From the IMG/VR virus record IMGVR_UViG_3300045999_006056, positions 1 to 33,165 of that record: a stretch of DNA of 33,165 bases, one strand, 5' to 3'. Below are positions 15,528 to 22,593 of the stretch, piece after piece. The notes below the pieces were generated by a model. That model was not told where the DNA came from and did no database searches. It saw nothing but the letters and a program-made list of their open reading frames with translations. The first letter of the stretch is position 1. Each line of letters begins with the position of its first letter. The position numbers and the translations under genes were made by a program. This stretch comes from a virus.

Positions 15528-16214
15528 TTAGTAAATGATTGGTAAATTTTTAGGGTTTCTAGGGTCAATTACTTTGCTTTCAAATTTTAGCTTTCCTTGT
15601 AACTCGTCACGCTTTGCCCAATTATTTATAGCTGACTTCCAATTTACATATTTATTACCCTCGTTTGAATAAGCCATTGCAGCTTCATAGTAGTATAAAA
15701 GTTTTGTAGTGTTCCATTCAGCAAATTCAGCTTTAAAAATATTCTTATCAAATAAATTGCAATTATTAAATAATACTTTCTTTTCTTTACTTTCCTTTAC
15801 TTTAATAGTATCGTTTCGTATTACGTTCGTATTCGGTTGTATTACGTTCGTATCATTTTTTAAAAGCTTTTGTTTGTCCCACCTAGCATTTATTGATGTT
15901 GTGGCTTTTTCGCTTTTCAATAACATTGATTGCTTTAAACGATTTGAATAAAAAAACTCATCGTTTTCTATAATAAATAAACTGTAATTTTTTACAACTG
16001 CATTTACTTTTTCTTTGGAAGTTCCCCACCTTTTTGCAAATGATTCTAAAACAATAAGCGGTAATTTATATTCACTTTCAGCTCTTAATTTTTCAACTAA
16101 TAACCAAAATATTCCATAACCTTCTACTCCTAATTGGTCAATTAAAACCATACACTTTGGATCGTCTTGTGCATTTGCATCATGACTGAAATAATAAGCG
16201 TCTTTTTTTGCCAT
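15528..16214 (-). CDS. DUF4373 (Lin1244/Lin1753-like) replication protein, 228 aa
   Basis: The start at 16214 (MAKKDAYYFSHDANAQDDPK) is preferred; an upstream in-frame ATG at 16268 would translate the terminator hairpin. The N-terminal 90 residues match the Lin1244/Lin1753-like pattern: YYFSHD, DQLGVEGYGIFWLLVEKL, and a winged-helix-like SFAKRWGTSKEKVN. The C-terminal part ends in KYVNWKSAINNWAKRDEL, the usual DnaD-like tail. Such proteins are replication initiators or helicase loaders of Bacteroidetes and Firmicutes phages. Expression is probably controlled by the leader at 16228-16322. Confidence 0.82.
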   Translation of the reverse strand: MAKKDAYYFSHDANAQDDPKCMVLIDQLGVEGYGIFWLLVEKLRAESEYKLPLIVLESFAKRWGTSKEKVNAVVKNYSLFIIENDEFFYSNRLKQSMLLKSEKATTSINARWDKQKLLKNDTNVIQPNTNVIRNDTIKVKESKEKKVLFNNCNLFDKNIFKAEFAEWNTTKLLYYYEAAMAYSNEGNKYVNWKSAINNWAKRDELQGKLKFESKVIDPRNPKNLPIIY

Positions 16215-16227
16215 AACTTTAAAAACG

Positions 16228-16259
16228 AAAAAACCCCCAACAGTTGCAGCTATTGAGGG
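16228..16259 (-). terminator. Attenuator terminator before the replication operon
   Basis: On the minus strand: CCCTCAATAG, loop CTGCAA, CTGTTGGGGG, then six T. The stem has 10 pairs including G-U pairs. It stands 14 bases before the ATG at 16214 and after the promoter at 16331, so it can only act on transcripts entering this operon. Confidence 0.85.
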
Positions 16260-16322
16260 CTTAATCATATACTTTTACACCATGTTAAAGTTCGATTATG
16301 TTAGTTGGCTGCAAACAACTAA
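16228..16322 (-). promoter_or_regulatory. Leader RNA 1 with loop-loop complementarity
   Basis: The transcript starts with hairpin TTAGTTG, loop TTTGCAGC, CAACTAA (16322-16301). A 41-nt linker follows that includes ATCGAA and TGATTA, then the terminator at 16228-16259. The 7 bases TTGCAGC of the first loop are the exact complement of GCTGCAA, which forms the terminator loop plus one stem base. The same layout recurs at 18766-18870 with different loop sequences. Pairing of the first loop and its 5' arm with the terminator could act as an antiterminator. Confidence 0.7.
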
Positions 16323-16330
16323 TTGTTTTA

Positions 16331-16360
16331 CAAAAGTAGCATTTTATTTTACTTTCGCAA
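16331..16360 (-). promoter_or_regulatory. Promoter of the replication operon
   Basis: On the minus strand: TTG, 19 bases, TACTTTTG, a perfect consensus, 10 bases after the stop of the methyltransferase gene. The first hairpin of leader RNA 1 begins 8 bases after the -7 box, that is at about position +3 or +4 of the transcript. Confidence 0.88.
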
Positions 16361-16369
16361 GTTTATTTT

Positions 16370-17392
16370 TTAAATCAATTCAAGTGTTTTAAAATTTGTT
16401 TTGAATCGCTTTTGACATTCTTTCATATTCAAAATAGCTTGTTTATAGTAACTATCTTTTAGCTCAATCCCGATAGCTTTTCTACCCATTGAAACGGGAC
16501 TAAAAACTTCGCTACCTACACCCATAAAAGGAGTTAGTACTACTTCATTTTGATTTGAATACAATTCTACAATTCTATCAATTACATCCAATTGTAGCGG
16601 GTGAACGTGTTTCTCATCGTCAACATCTTTCGAGTCTCTAAATGGTAAAATGTTATCAATCCTTATGTCTTCCCAAACACTTGAAGCGTAACGCTGCCAA
16701 ATATAGTGACTTAATTTATTACTTTTTGGATCTTCATGGTTTTCGAAATTAGCATTTAAATATTCCCACAATTGAGTTTCATTTAAATTACTTTCGTTTG
16801 CATTATTCCATGCTTTTAAAATGTTTGGCAAAATAGGGGTTTCACCAGCATAATATTTTAACCCGCACGGATGTGTTACTGGAACTTCGTTATCACCTTT
16901 TTTTGTAAAAATTAATACATAATCTGGCATAGCTGTAAAACATTTTGTAGAATCTTCAACTATAAATTTATGCATTAGACTTTGTACCATTGTTCTCATT
17001 CGAACCTTTAAAGGCTCTTTCCAAATAGTAATGCGGTTTCTGTACTCAAAACCATACTTCTCGTGTAATTTAATTACTTCGTGTGGAAAGTCCCACAAAC
17101 GACAAGTATTATCAAATACATCGGTGCAATGAACCGCATTGATACGACCTTTTTTCGTAACCCTTGCTAATTCTTTTATCAAAAATTCGTACTGATCTAA
17201 AAACTGTTCTTTTGTTTCGCAGTTACTAAAATCATTTTCAGAACTTGAATAATTATAAAGTCCCGCGAATGGTGGTGAATAAACTACTAAGTCTATACTT
17301 TCATTCTCTAAGGTCGGTAAAACTAACATACAATCACTATTGTAAATTGCATAATTTTCTGTAACTAATTGGTCTTTTACTTTGTTTTCCAT
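16370..17392 (-). CDS. DNA methyltransferase (N4-cytosine/N6-adenine, beta type), 340 aa
   Basis: The catalytic motif IV SPPF is at residues 39-42, and the AdoMet-binding motif I FMGVGS at 289-294 near the C-terminus. That order is of the beta class. The end (GRKAIGIELKDSYYKQAI) carries the acidic residue that holds the AdoMet ribose. Between them lies a target-recognition region. No restriction gene is adjacent, so it is an orphan enzyme probably protecting phage DNA from host restriction or marking it for packaging. It starts 2 bases after the helicase stop and shares its leader. Confidence 0.85.
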   Translation of the reverse strand: MENKVKDQLVTENYAIYNSDCMLVLPTLENESIDLVVYSPPFAGLYNYSSSENDFSNCETKEQFLDQYEFLIKELARVTKKGRINAVHCTDVFDNTCRLWDFPHEVIKLHEKYGFEYRNRITIWKEPLKVRMRTMVQSLMHKFIVEDSTKCFTAMPDYVLIFTKKGDNEVPVTHPCGLKYYAGETPILPNILKAWNNANESNLNETQLWEYLNANFENHEDPKSNKLSHYIWQRYASSVWEDIRIDNILPFRDSKDVDDEKHVHPLQLDVIDRIVELYSNQNEVVLTPFMGVGSEVFSPVSMGRKAIGIELKDSYYKQAILNMKECQKRFKTNFKTLELI

Positions 17393-17394
17393 GT

Positions 17395-18759
17395 TTAAAA
17401 ATTTGGTTTTATTATTGATTTATTAAATTCTTTTACTTTGTTTTCAAAACTTCTTTTTACGTTTTCAGTAAGTTTTTTATGAAGTTGAATTGCTTTTTGT
17501 GTTTTCTGTTCAATCGCTTCGAGCACTCTAGTTTGTCCATCTGAAACAACTAAATCAATGTTTACATCATTTAATTGCCCAAACCTCCAAAACCTCCTAA
17601 TCGCTTGGTAATATTGTTCATAACTCCATGTAGGAAAATATACAGAGTGGTTGCAATGTTGCCAATTCAAACCAAATGAGGTCATTTTAGCTTTTGTAAT
17701 TATTCTTTTTATTTCGCCTTTTGAAAACGCTAACAAAATTTCTTCTTTGCGTTCAATAGATTGACTCCCAATTATTTCAACTGCTTGTTTATCTTGTGAT
17801 TTAAGTATTGAGCTTTCGTTGTTGGTATTGCACCAGTACACCGATGTTTTGCCCCATGCTAAGTCTATTGCTTTTTCGCATCTTTTTTCTTCTGTTTGTT
17901 TTTGCTCAAGTCTAACCTCAGTCATACTTTTTGCAATTGGAACAAACATTGTTATTTGACCATTTACATCAAACATTGATTGGTTTTTTACAATATGATT
18001 GTTTATGTTCAAATTTGGTAACGAATATCTATCATTGCTAAAACCTAAATCACTAGGCATTTTTGCCATAATTGACCATTGATTTACCCATGCAAAAAAA
18101 TCTTTTTCGGCATGTGGTTTTAAATAAAACTTTTCTCCAATATTTCGATTATTCGAATCAACTGAATTTTGATTATTTTTAAAAAACTTTGTAAGCATAT
18201 CCATATAGCCCATATACCCCAATGCTTCGCTACTTGTGCCTAATTCGATAAAATCGTTTGGACTTGGTGTTGCAGTGCTTAAAAATCTGTATGGGATTTT
18301 CTTTACAAAAGCATTTACTTGACCTTTTATTTTACCATCAAAGTTTTTTAAAATACTGCTTTCATCTAAAATTATACCCTCAAAATCATTTGAATCGAAA
18401 TAATGTAACCGCTCGTAATTGCAAATAACTATTTTTTTCGTGTGTTTGCCATCTTTTGAGTATTCTATGTCGTATATACCAATCTTTTCGGCTTCTAATA
18501 TAAACTGAAAAGCAACCGCTAAAGGTGTTAAAATTAGTACCTTTTTGTTGGTATGATTAACAATATTTTTGGCTAAAGATAATTGAACCAATGTTTTGCC
18601 CAATCCGGTGTCTAAAAAAATAGCCGACCTCCCTTTTAAAATTGCTTTTTCAATAACATATTTTTGGAAATCAAAAGCAATGTCAGGTATATAATTTGCC
18701 TCAAATCCAAAATTACCTACTGAATGCCGTTTTTTGTTTAAAAATTCTTCGTACTTCAT
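17395..18759 (-). CDS. SNF2-like DEAD/DEAH helicase, 454 aa
   Basis: The start at 18759 (MKYEEFLNKKRHS) is chosen because the eight extra residues of a longer frame come from the terminator U-tract. Walker A is TGLGKT (51-56), the DExx box DESS (132-135), motif III STATP (161-165), and the C-terminal helicase lobe ends in RRFWRFGQ (about 388-395), an arginine-finger motif VI. This SNF2-type phage helicase is usually found near replication or methyltransferase genes and may remodel or unwind phage DNA. It is the first gene of a two-gene operon behind leader RNA 2. Confidence 0.85.
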   Translation of the reverse strand: MKYEEFLNKKRHSVGNFGFEANYIPDIAFDFQKYVIEKAILKGRSAIFLDTGLGKTLVQLSLAKNIVNHTNKKVLILTPLAVAFQFILEAEKIGIYDIEYSKDGKHTKKIVICNYERLHYFDSNDFEGIILDESSILKNFDGKIKGQVNAFVKKIPYRFLSTATPSPNDFIELGTSSEALGYMGYMDMLTKFFKNNQNSVDSNNRNIGEKFYLKPHAEKDFFAWVNQWSIMAKMPSDLGFSNDRYSLPNLNINNHIVKNQSMFDVNGQITMFVPIAKSMTEVRLEQKQTEEKRCEKAIDLAWGKTSVYWCNTNNESSILKSQDKQAVEIIGSQSIERKEEILLAFSKGEIKRIITKAKMTSFGLNWQHCNHSVYFPTWSYEQYYQAIRRFWRFGQLNDVNIDLVVSDGQTRVLEAIEQKTQKAIQLHKKLTENVKRSFENKVKEFNKSIIKPNF

Positions 18760-18765
18760 TTTCGT

Positions 18766-18806
18766 AAAAAAGAAAAGCCCCAAAAGAGTAGTAGTCTAGT
18801 GGGGCT
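18766..18806 (-). terminator. Attenuator terminator before the helicase operon
   Basis: On the minus strand: AGCCCCA, 17-nt loop, TGGGGCT, then TTTCTTTTTT. The stem has 7 pairs and ends 16 bases before the ATG at 18759. The loop contains CTACTAC, complementary to the upstream leader hairpin loop. Confidence 0.85.
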
Positions 18807-18870
18807 AATCAATATATTTTCGTTTGAGTGAAAATTCGATTTAAATTAACTGGCTACTACCTCAGTCAAT
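18766..18870 (-). promoter_or_regulatory. Leader RNA 2 with loop-loop complementarity
   Basis: Minus-strand order: hairpin ATTGACTG, loop AGGTAGTAGC, CAGTTAAT (18870-18845), a 38-nt linker with ATCGAA and TGATTA, and the terminator 18766-18806. GTAGTAG in the first loop is the exact complement of CTACTAC in the terminator loop. The linker keywords match leader RNA 1, but the loops do not, so the complementarity has been conserved while the sequence changed. Confidence 0.7.
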
Positions 18871-18877
18871 GGTGGTG

Positions 18878-18909
18878 CAATAATAAATAAATATTTCTAT
18901 TTTTTACAA
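18878..18909 (-). promoter_or_regulatory. Probable promoter of the helicase operon
   Basis: Minus strand: TTG, 21 bases, TATTATTG. The -7 box has one mismatch to TAnnTTTG and the spacing is two longer than usual, so it should be weaker than the one at 16331. The leader hairpin begins 7 bases after the -7 box, as at the other leader. It overlaps the end of the 88-residue gene. Confidence 0.5.
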
Positions 18910-19163
18910 TTTATTTTATCGTAAACTTCTTTAGCTACTTTTTTATTTTCCAAACTCCAACATCCATAAGTAATTGCTCTGTTGTGCTTGTTTTTAGTTT
19001 GTATTTTAGTACAAATAATACTTAAATTATGTCTAAGTCGTAAATCTGCAATTCGTGCGGTTACGTTCAATATTCCACAATCTGACATAATACTTCGCCT
19101 GGTTATTGGAAATTGCAAAAGCTCATAAAGTACTTCAGCGGTTTGGTTGGTTGGTGCTTTCAT
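18897..19163 (-). CDS. Winged-helix/helix-turn-helix protein, 88 aa
   Basis: Starts MKAPTNQTAEVLYELLQFPITRRSI at 19163, overlapping the previous stop. Residues 20-50 (RRSIMSDCGILNVTARIADLRLRHNLSI) form the helix-turn-helix of the small phage winged-helix family. The family signature is an RI-DLR segment followed by a basic wing (KNKHNRAITYGCWSL). Such proteins are recurring DNA-binding accessory genes of unknown target. It is the last gene of the early unit that starts at 22767, and the leader of the helicase operon begins at its stop. Confidence 0.65.
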   Translation of the reverse strand: MKAPTNQTAEVLYELLQFPITRRSIMSDCGILNVTARIADLRLRHNLSIICTKIQTKNKHNRAITYGCWSLENKKVAKEVYDKINCKK

Positions 19164-19693
19164 TTGTATTTGTTTTTTATTTCGTTTAATTCCTCGTCTG
19201 TAAATGTTTTTACTTTGGTCAAATAAGCATCTAATCGTAATTTTTCCATAAATTCATATCCGTGCTTTTGTTTCATTTGGTTAAAGTATTCCAACTGATT
19301 ACCATCTAAAAAAACATTGCATTTTTTACACTGCTTATTACAATTGCGCTCGTCAAAAATTAACCCTGAATAGTTTTCTGCTTTGTAAAGGTGTCCAGCG
19401 TGCCATTCAATTGCTGTAATTGCGCCACAGCTTACACAAGGTAAAGGTTTATCACGCTCCCGAATCCACTTTTGAAATATAACTTTAATTGCATTTAATC
19501 GCCTTACATAAGTTTGCTTTTTAGTTTCCAAACATTCAATTTTATCACGCTTTATTTTAGCATAATTAGGCTTTACTGGTTTAAGTTTCCCTATTTCAAT
19601 TGCACAAAGAACCGAACATGAATTTTCTAAACTTGACCTTTTTGGAGTGAATCGCACACCGCAATTTTTGCATTTACAAGTTGCTGCTTTCAT
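19160..19693 (-). CDS. ninG: NinG-like recombination endonuclease, 177 aa
   Basis: The start at 19693 forms a TAATG overlap; an ATG 6 bases upstream lies inside the previous gene. Zinc-finger cysteines appear in KCKNCG (C8, C11) and again in CVSC (86-89), followed by an HNH-like core HAGHLY (H98, H101) and QCKKCN. This is the order of the lambda NinG (Rap) family, a Holliday-junction endonuclease that stimulates recombination and resolves branched DNA. It follows the DnaA-domain protein and a YqaJ-type exonuclease, giving a plausible recombination module. Confidence 0.8.
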   Translation of the reverse strand: MKAATCKCKNCGVRFTPKRSSLENSCSVLCAIEIGKLKPVKPNYAKIKRDKIECLETKKQTYVRRLNAIKVIFQKWIRERDKPLPCVSCGAITAIEWHAGHLYKAENYSGLIFDERNCNKQCKKCNVFLDGNQLEYFNQMKQKHGYEFMEKLRLDAYLTKVKTFTDEELNEIKNKYK

Positions 19694-20079
19694 TACCATT
19701 TAATTAATAAGTTAAAGTTTTCTTTTATTTGTTCCCACTCTTTAAATTTTGGGTCACGTTTGCCAAGGTGTTCAATGTCTTGGATAATTTCGCAATGTCG
19801 GATAATAGTTGAATGATCATATTGTATTTTATAAAGCTCGCCTATTTCTCGCAAACTTAAACTTGTATTTCTTTTTACTAATGCTGTAAAACATTGCCTT
19901 GCAAAAGTATATTCTCTTTTCCTGCTTGGTGTATCGTAAGTATCAAAAGCAATTTCAGTAATCATTTTAACAGCTGCTTTTGCTGCATTTATTTTCCTTT
20001 GCTGTTGTGTGAATTCTTTGTATAATAAAGGCACATGCTTATTCTTGTATATTTGAAATGTTGGTGATAAATTAGTCAT
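19693..20079 (-). CDS. Stand-alone DnaA domain IV-like DNA-binding protein, 128 aa
   Basis: Residues 53-100 match the DnaA C-terminal domain: RKREYTFARQCFTALVKR (with ARQ at 60-62), SLREIGELYKI, then DHSTIIRHCE with the DnaA-box signature DHST at 88-91. The N-terminal 50 residues are a basic helical extension, and no AAA+ module is present. Such proteins may bind DnaA boxes in the phage or host origin and so redirect or block host replication. It overlaps the previous gene by 8 bases. Confidence 0.78.
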   Translation of the reverse strand: MTNLSPTFQIYKNKHVPLLYKEFTQQQRKINAAKAAVKMITEIAFDTYDTPSRKREYTFARQCFTALVKRNTSLSLREIGELYKIQYDHSTIIRHCEIIQDIEHLGKRDPKFKEWEQIKENFNLLIKW

Positions 20080-20821
20080 TTGGATAAATTGTTTTTAAAA
20101 AAGTTCTTGCTTCTTTTATTCTTTTTTCAATAAATTCCATTCGTAAATGGTCGTATTTAAATTCTTTGGTGCTAATTCGCTCTTCGATTGGAATATGAAT
20201 AAAACTATCTAGTACTCTGTTCGTAAATTCATCACCACCCAAACCACGAATATTTACAAAACGCTCAAAATTATTTTTATCATAAATCAATTGAGTTATG
20301 ATTTGCGCTTCTCTCCATTCGGGGGTTTCTAAATTAGGGTGATTATAGCTTTCTTTTTCAAGTTCTTTTAAAACTGTTTCATCAGGTGCATCAGTTAAGA
20401 CATGAACCAATTTAAATTTAGACCTACCAAACAACTTCATATAACTATCTCCTTGAAACTCATAGTTTTTATTATTATCAGTTTTACTATCGTGAAAAGT
20501 AAATATGTCCCAACTATTTTTTATATCTATAATTGTGTCGTTAGCTTCATCGTTAATATCACATTCTCCCGTAATAAAGTCATTTGATATTCTAATTTCA
20601 TTTTTTACATAATTAGTACCGTAAATAGCATTATAGTTTAAAATAGCTTCGTTTTCGTTTATTGTTCCCTTTTTCGTTTGCTTACTACTAAACTCCTTTA
20701 CTCTGCCATATTTTGCTTCTAGGTAAGTGTAAATAGCCCTTTTTTGACCCGTTACGCCTAGCCCTGTTTTTCCACACAGTTCACCTACTTGTGAACTTCT
20801 AAAAATTAATTCGTCTATCAT
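20072..20821 (-). CDS. YqaJ-like exonuclease (PD-(D/E)XK), 249 aa
   Basis: The start at 20821 forms TAATG with the preceding stop; the longer frame would begin inside that gene. The nuclease core is visible: NENEA (E57/E58), GECD (85-88) and IIDIKNSW with D99 and K101, the E..D..DxK set of lambda exonuclease/YqaJ nucleases. An N-terminal FRSSQVGELC motif is typical of viral recombinase exonucleases of this type. It should degrade one DNA strand for recombination. No obvious single-strand annealing partner gene is recognised, although the 118-residue neighbour may serve. Confidence 0.8.
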   Translation of the reverse strand: MIDELIFRSSQVGELCGKTGLGVTGQKRAIYTYLEAKYGRVKEFSSKQTKKGTINENEAILNYNAIYGTNYVKNEIRISNDFITGECDINDEANDTIIDIKNSWDIFTFHDSKTDNNKNYEFQGDSYMKLFGRSKFKLVHVLTDAPDETVLKELEKESYNHPNLETPEWREAQIITQLIYDKNNFERFVNIRGLGGDEFTNRVLDSFIHIPIEERISTKEFKYDHLRMEFIEKRIKEARTFLKTIYPND

Positions 20822-21177
20822 TATCTTGACCATTTAACTCTTACAGCTTCTACTGTGCTACCAAATGCGCTAACATTCGCAACATATAAAATTATTTCTT
20901 TGCCTTGCCATTGCTCAACATAAGGGCTGCCAACTACTTTTGTAATTAACTTCATGTTTTCTTTGTTAAGAATCATTGGCTTTTTTGCTCCTTTAAAATA
21001 TGCCAGAATACAATTTTTTATTTCAAGTTTTTTGCCATTAAAAAGTTCAATATCTACATTTTCAATTTTTTCAATAGTTACTTTTACTTCTTGGTTTGGT
21101 TGGAAGTCATGGCTGCCTAAATAATTAGGATTAGTTAATTTTTTCCAATGGGTCAATTTTTCTATTTCTTCGCTCAT
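20821..21177 (-). CDS. Hypothetical protein, 118 aa, partner of the YqaJ exonuclease
   Basis: Starts MSEEIEKLTHWKKL at 21177 and ends VEAVRVKWSR. The body has strands such as QEVKVTIEKIENVDIEL and WQGKEIILYVANV, and a helix with KENMKLITKVVG. It resembles a small OB-like or SSB-like module seen beside YqaJ genes in Bacteroidetes phages, but no motif proves nucleic-acid binding. Coupling to the exonuclease (TAATG) supports a shared process. Confidence 0.55.
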   Translation of the reverse strand: MSEEIEKLTHWKKLTNPNYLGSHDFQPNQEVKVTIEKIENVDIELFNGKKLEIKNCILAYFKGAKKPMILNKENMKLITKVVGSPYVEQWQGKEIILYVANVSAFGSTVEAVRVKWSR

Positions 21178-21416
21178 ATTATTTCGTTATTTAATTGGTT
21201 AATTATTTCTTTGATTTGTTCTTCTAAAAAAACTATTTTCTTTTCAGCTTTGGCAAAGTTCTTTTCTGCTTTGTCAATATTATTGTGTAAATCTTCACGT
21301 TCTCGCCAATAGTTTAAATCGCTTTGCGCTACTTCTTTATTTTCAAGCTCGTATTGGATTCTTACAATTGCTGATACAATTTCATTTGCACTATCCTTTA
21401 TTTTTTGGTGCTTCAT
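21174..21416 (-). CDS. Coiled-coil protein, 80 aa
   Basis: Starts MKHQKIKDSANEIVSAI at 21416 and has a long heptad-like stretch (YELENKEVAQSDLNYWREREDL ... AEKNFAKAEKKIVFLEEQIKEI). No membrane or catalytic motif. Stop overlaps the 118-residue gene (ATGA). Likely a structural or adapter protein of the early module; unknown function. Confidence 0.55.
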   Translation of the reverse strand: MKHQKIKDSANEIVSAIVRIQYELENKEVAQSDLNYWREREDLHNNIDKAEKNFAKAEKKIVFLEEQIKEIINQLNNEII

Positions 21417-21449
21417 TTTGCAAGTCGTTTAAAATTGTTTTCAATAGTT

Positions 21450-21632
21450 CTAGTCTTGGGCTTTTATTACATATAATTTTTGCGTGTTAATATCCCAATC
21501 AAAATAACAATATGAGTTTAGTTTTTTTTGTAAAAGAAAATATTCAAACCCATATTGGTCAAAAAAAATATTATCTTTTATATCTGTTCTCTTAAAGCCT
21601 TTTTCGATAAGCCAACTGTAATTAAATTTCAT
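21450..21632 (-). CDS. Hypothetical protein, 60 aa
   Basis: The start at 21632 (MKFNYSWLIEKGFKRTDI) is chosen because it sits 11 bases inside the end of the preceding gene, whereas an earlier in-frame ATG would lie deeper. The sequence is rich in F and Y and includes FFDQYGFEYFLLQK, resembling small phage proteins that read WLxxxGF and are of unknown function. Confidence 0.5.
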   Translation of the reverse strand: MKFNYSWLIEKGFKRTDIKDNIFFDQYGFEYFLLQKKLNSYCYFDWDINTQKLYVIKAQD

Positions 21633-21765
21633 TGTCGTATTTGTTTTTACTTGGTGAACTATCAAACCAGCATTTTAAAATTAATGCAGCGGTTAAAAGT
21701 ACTATTGTTGCTGTCGCAATTACTAAGGTATAAAACCAAATTGCTTGTTGTGTTGTTTCGCTCAT
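21622..21765 (-). CDS. Small membrane protein, 47 aa
   Basis: The start at 21765 (MSETTQQAIWFYTL) makes an ATGA overlap with the upstream stop. One membrane helix at about residues 8-33 (IWFYTLVIATATIVLLTAA) is followed by a short charged tail. Probably a single-pass inner-membrane protein of the early operon; early membrane proteins often affect host physiology or exclude other phages, but no evidence is visible here. Confidence 0.55.
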   Translation of the reverse strand: MSETTQQAIWFYTLVIATATIVLLTAALILKCWFDSSPSKNKYDNEI

Positions 21766-21992
21766 CTTATTTCGTAAATTATACCCATGTCCGATAATGC
21801 CATGCAAATATTCTTTTTTGCTTGGTTAAAATAATCAATAGCATCATATTTATTTAAAAATATTCGACCGTTGATATTTGCTCCGGATTCGTGAAGTACT
21901 TTGTAAAATTGCGCATCTTCATAAATTGCAATTTCACTTCTATACTCCTGTGTTTCCGAGTTATAAAACATTTCTTTTTTAATCAGTTCCAT
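21762..21992 (-). CDS. Hypothetical protein, 76 aa
   Basis: The start at 21992 (MELIKKEMFYNSETQE) lies 13 bases after the previous stop; a longer frame would overlap the upstream gene by 44 bases. The sequence contains YRSEIAIYEDAQFYKVLHES and INGRIFLNKYDAIDYFNQA, a mixed alpha/beta pattern. No family recognised. Confidence 0.55.
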   Translation of the reverse strand: MELIKKEMFYNSETQEYRSEIAIYEDAQFYKVLHESGANINGRIFLNKYDAIDYFNQAKKNICMALSDMGIIYEIR

Positions 21993-22005
21993 TAGTTGTG
22001 TTTGC

Positions 22006-22245
22006 TTAAAATGATTCGTCAATTGTGTAAATTTCGCTAATTTTGGCATTACTAGGTAAGCCTAAAGCCTTTTGTATTTGACACTCATATGCAGGCTGTG
22101 TAAGGTACTCAGAATTTCTACGAATAGCTTGTTTTAAACTTGCTAATCCAACTCCAAAGTGAACCGCTATTTTAATAACTCGTGGCTCGCTTTTTTTTTC
22201 TAATAGCAGAGCGGCTATGCTTGGTTTAAGTCTTGATTTTTCCAT
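22006..22245 (-). CDS. Possible small regulator, 79 aa
   Basis: Starts MEKSRLKPSIAALLLEKKSEP. Helices at residues 10-18 and 22-42 (VIKIAVHFGVGLASLKQAIRR) could form a helix-turn-helix, with a basic N-terminus. It sits fourth in the early operon, whose promoter carries a palindromic operator, and would be a candidate autoregulator. The evidence is only a helix pattern. Confidence 0.5.
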   Translation of the reverse strand: MEKSRLKPSIAALLLEKKSEPRVIKIAVHFGVGLASLKQAIRRNSEYLTQPAYECQIQKALGLPSNAKISEIYTIDESF

Positions 22246-22246
22246 G

Positions 22247-22411
22247 TTATTTGTTTTTAAAAATTGTTTTACATTCGTTTAACATTTCTTCGCTTGCATC
22301 TAAAAGCGAATAGGCAAAGGCTATTGTAGCAATTAATATAAGTGTGATTATGCTTAAAGTAATTGACCCTATTGGAGTTAATATCCAATTTAAAATATCT
22401 GTGTCGCTCAT
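22247..22411 (-). CDS. Small membrane protein, 54 aa
   Basis: ATG at 22411, stop one base before the next start. The sequence MSDTDILNWILTPIGSITLS is followed by a membrane helix (about residues 14-38, IIT-LILIATIAFAYSLL) and a charged tail. Not otherwise recognised. Its exact tiling between neighbours supports it over a longer frame in another phase. Confidence 0.55.
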   Translation of the reverse strand: MSDTDILNWILTPIGSITLSIITLILIATIAFAYSLLDASEEMLNECKTIFKNK

Positions 22412-22414
22412 AAT

Positions 22415-22591
22415 TTAATCGGTTAAAATTGCAACGGTTAAACTTCCATGTTCTTTCATTAGCCAATTTTTTAATGGCTCAATTTGCTTGTTTACTTCGG
22501 CTCTGTTTGATTTGTCGCTTGTTAAACTAGCTAACAACTCACCCCTACACAAAGGGGCTTGTTTTTCGTATTTAAATATTTGTACTATCAT
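22415..22591 (-). CDS. Hypothetical protein, 58 aa
   Basis: ATG at 22591 opens a frame of 58 residues: MIVQIFKYEKQAPLCRGELL and, later, KQIEPLKNWLMKEHGSL. It is separated by 2 bases from the preceding stop and by 3 from the next start. No domain recognised. The fit with its neighbours and the lack of any better frame support it. Confidence 0.55.
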   Translation of the reverse strand: MIVQIFKYEKQAPLCRGELLASLTSDKSNRAEVNKQIEPLKNWLMKEHGSLTVAILTD

Positions 22592-22593
22592 GA

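Noticed and set aside
16215-16268. In-frame N-terminal extension of the DUF4373 protein (start at 16268)
   Set aside because: The extra 18 residues would be read through the terminator stem and U-tract, and MAKKDAYYF at 16214 matches the usual family start.
18760-18783. In-frame extension of the helicase (MGLFFFTK)
   Set aside because: These residues come from the terminator's descending arm and T-run.
16228-18870. Known riboswitch class (preQ1, purine, SAM, THF)
   Set aside because: None of the consensus cores I know is present; the only conserved elements are the loop pairing and short linker words.
22269-22466. 65-residue minus-strand frame
   Set aside because: It overlaps the better-tiled 54- and 58-residue genes in another frame and has low-complexity composition.
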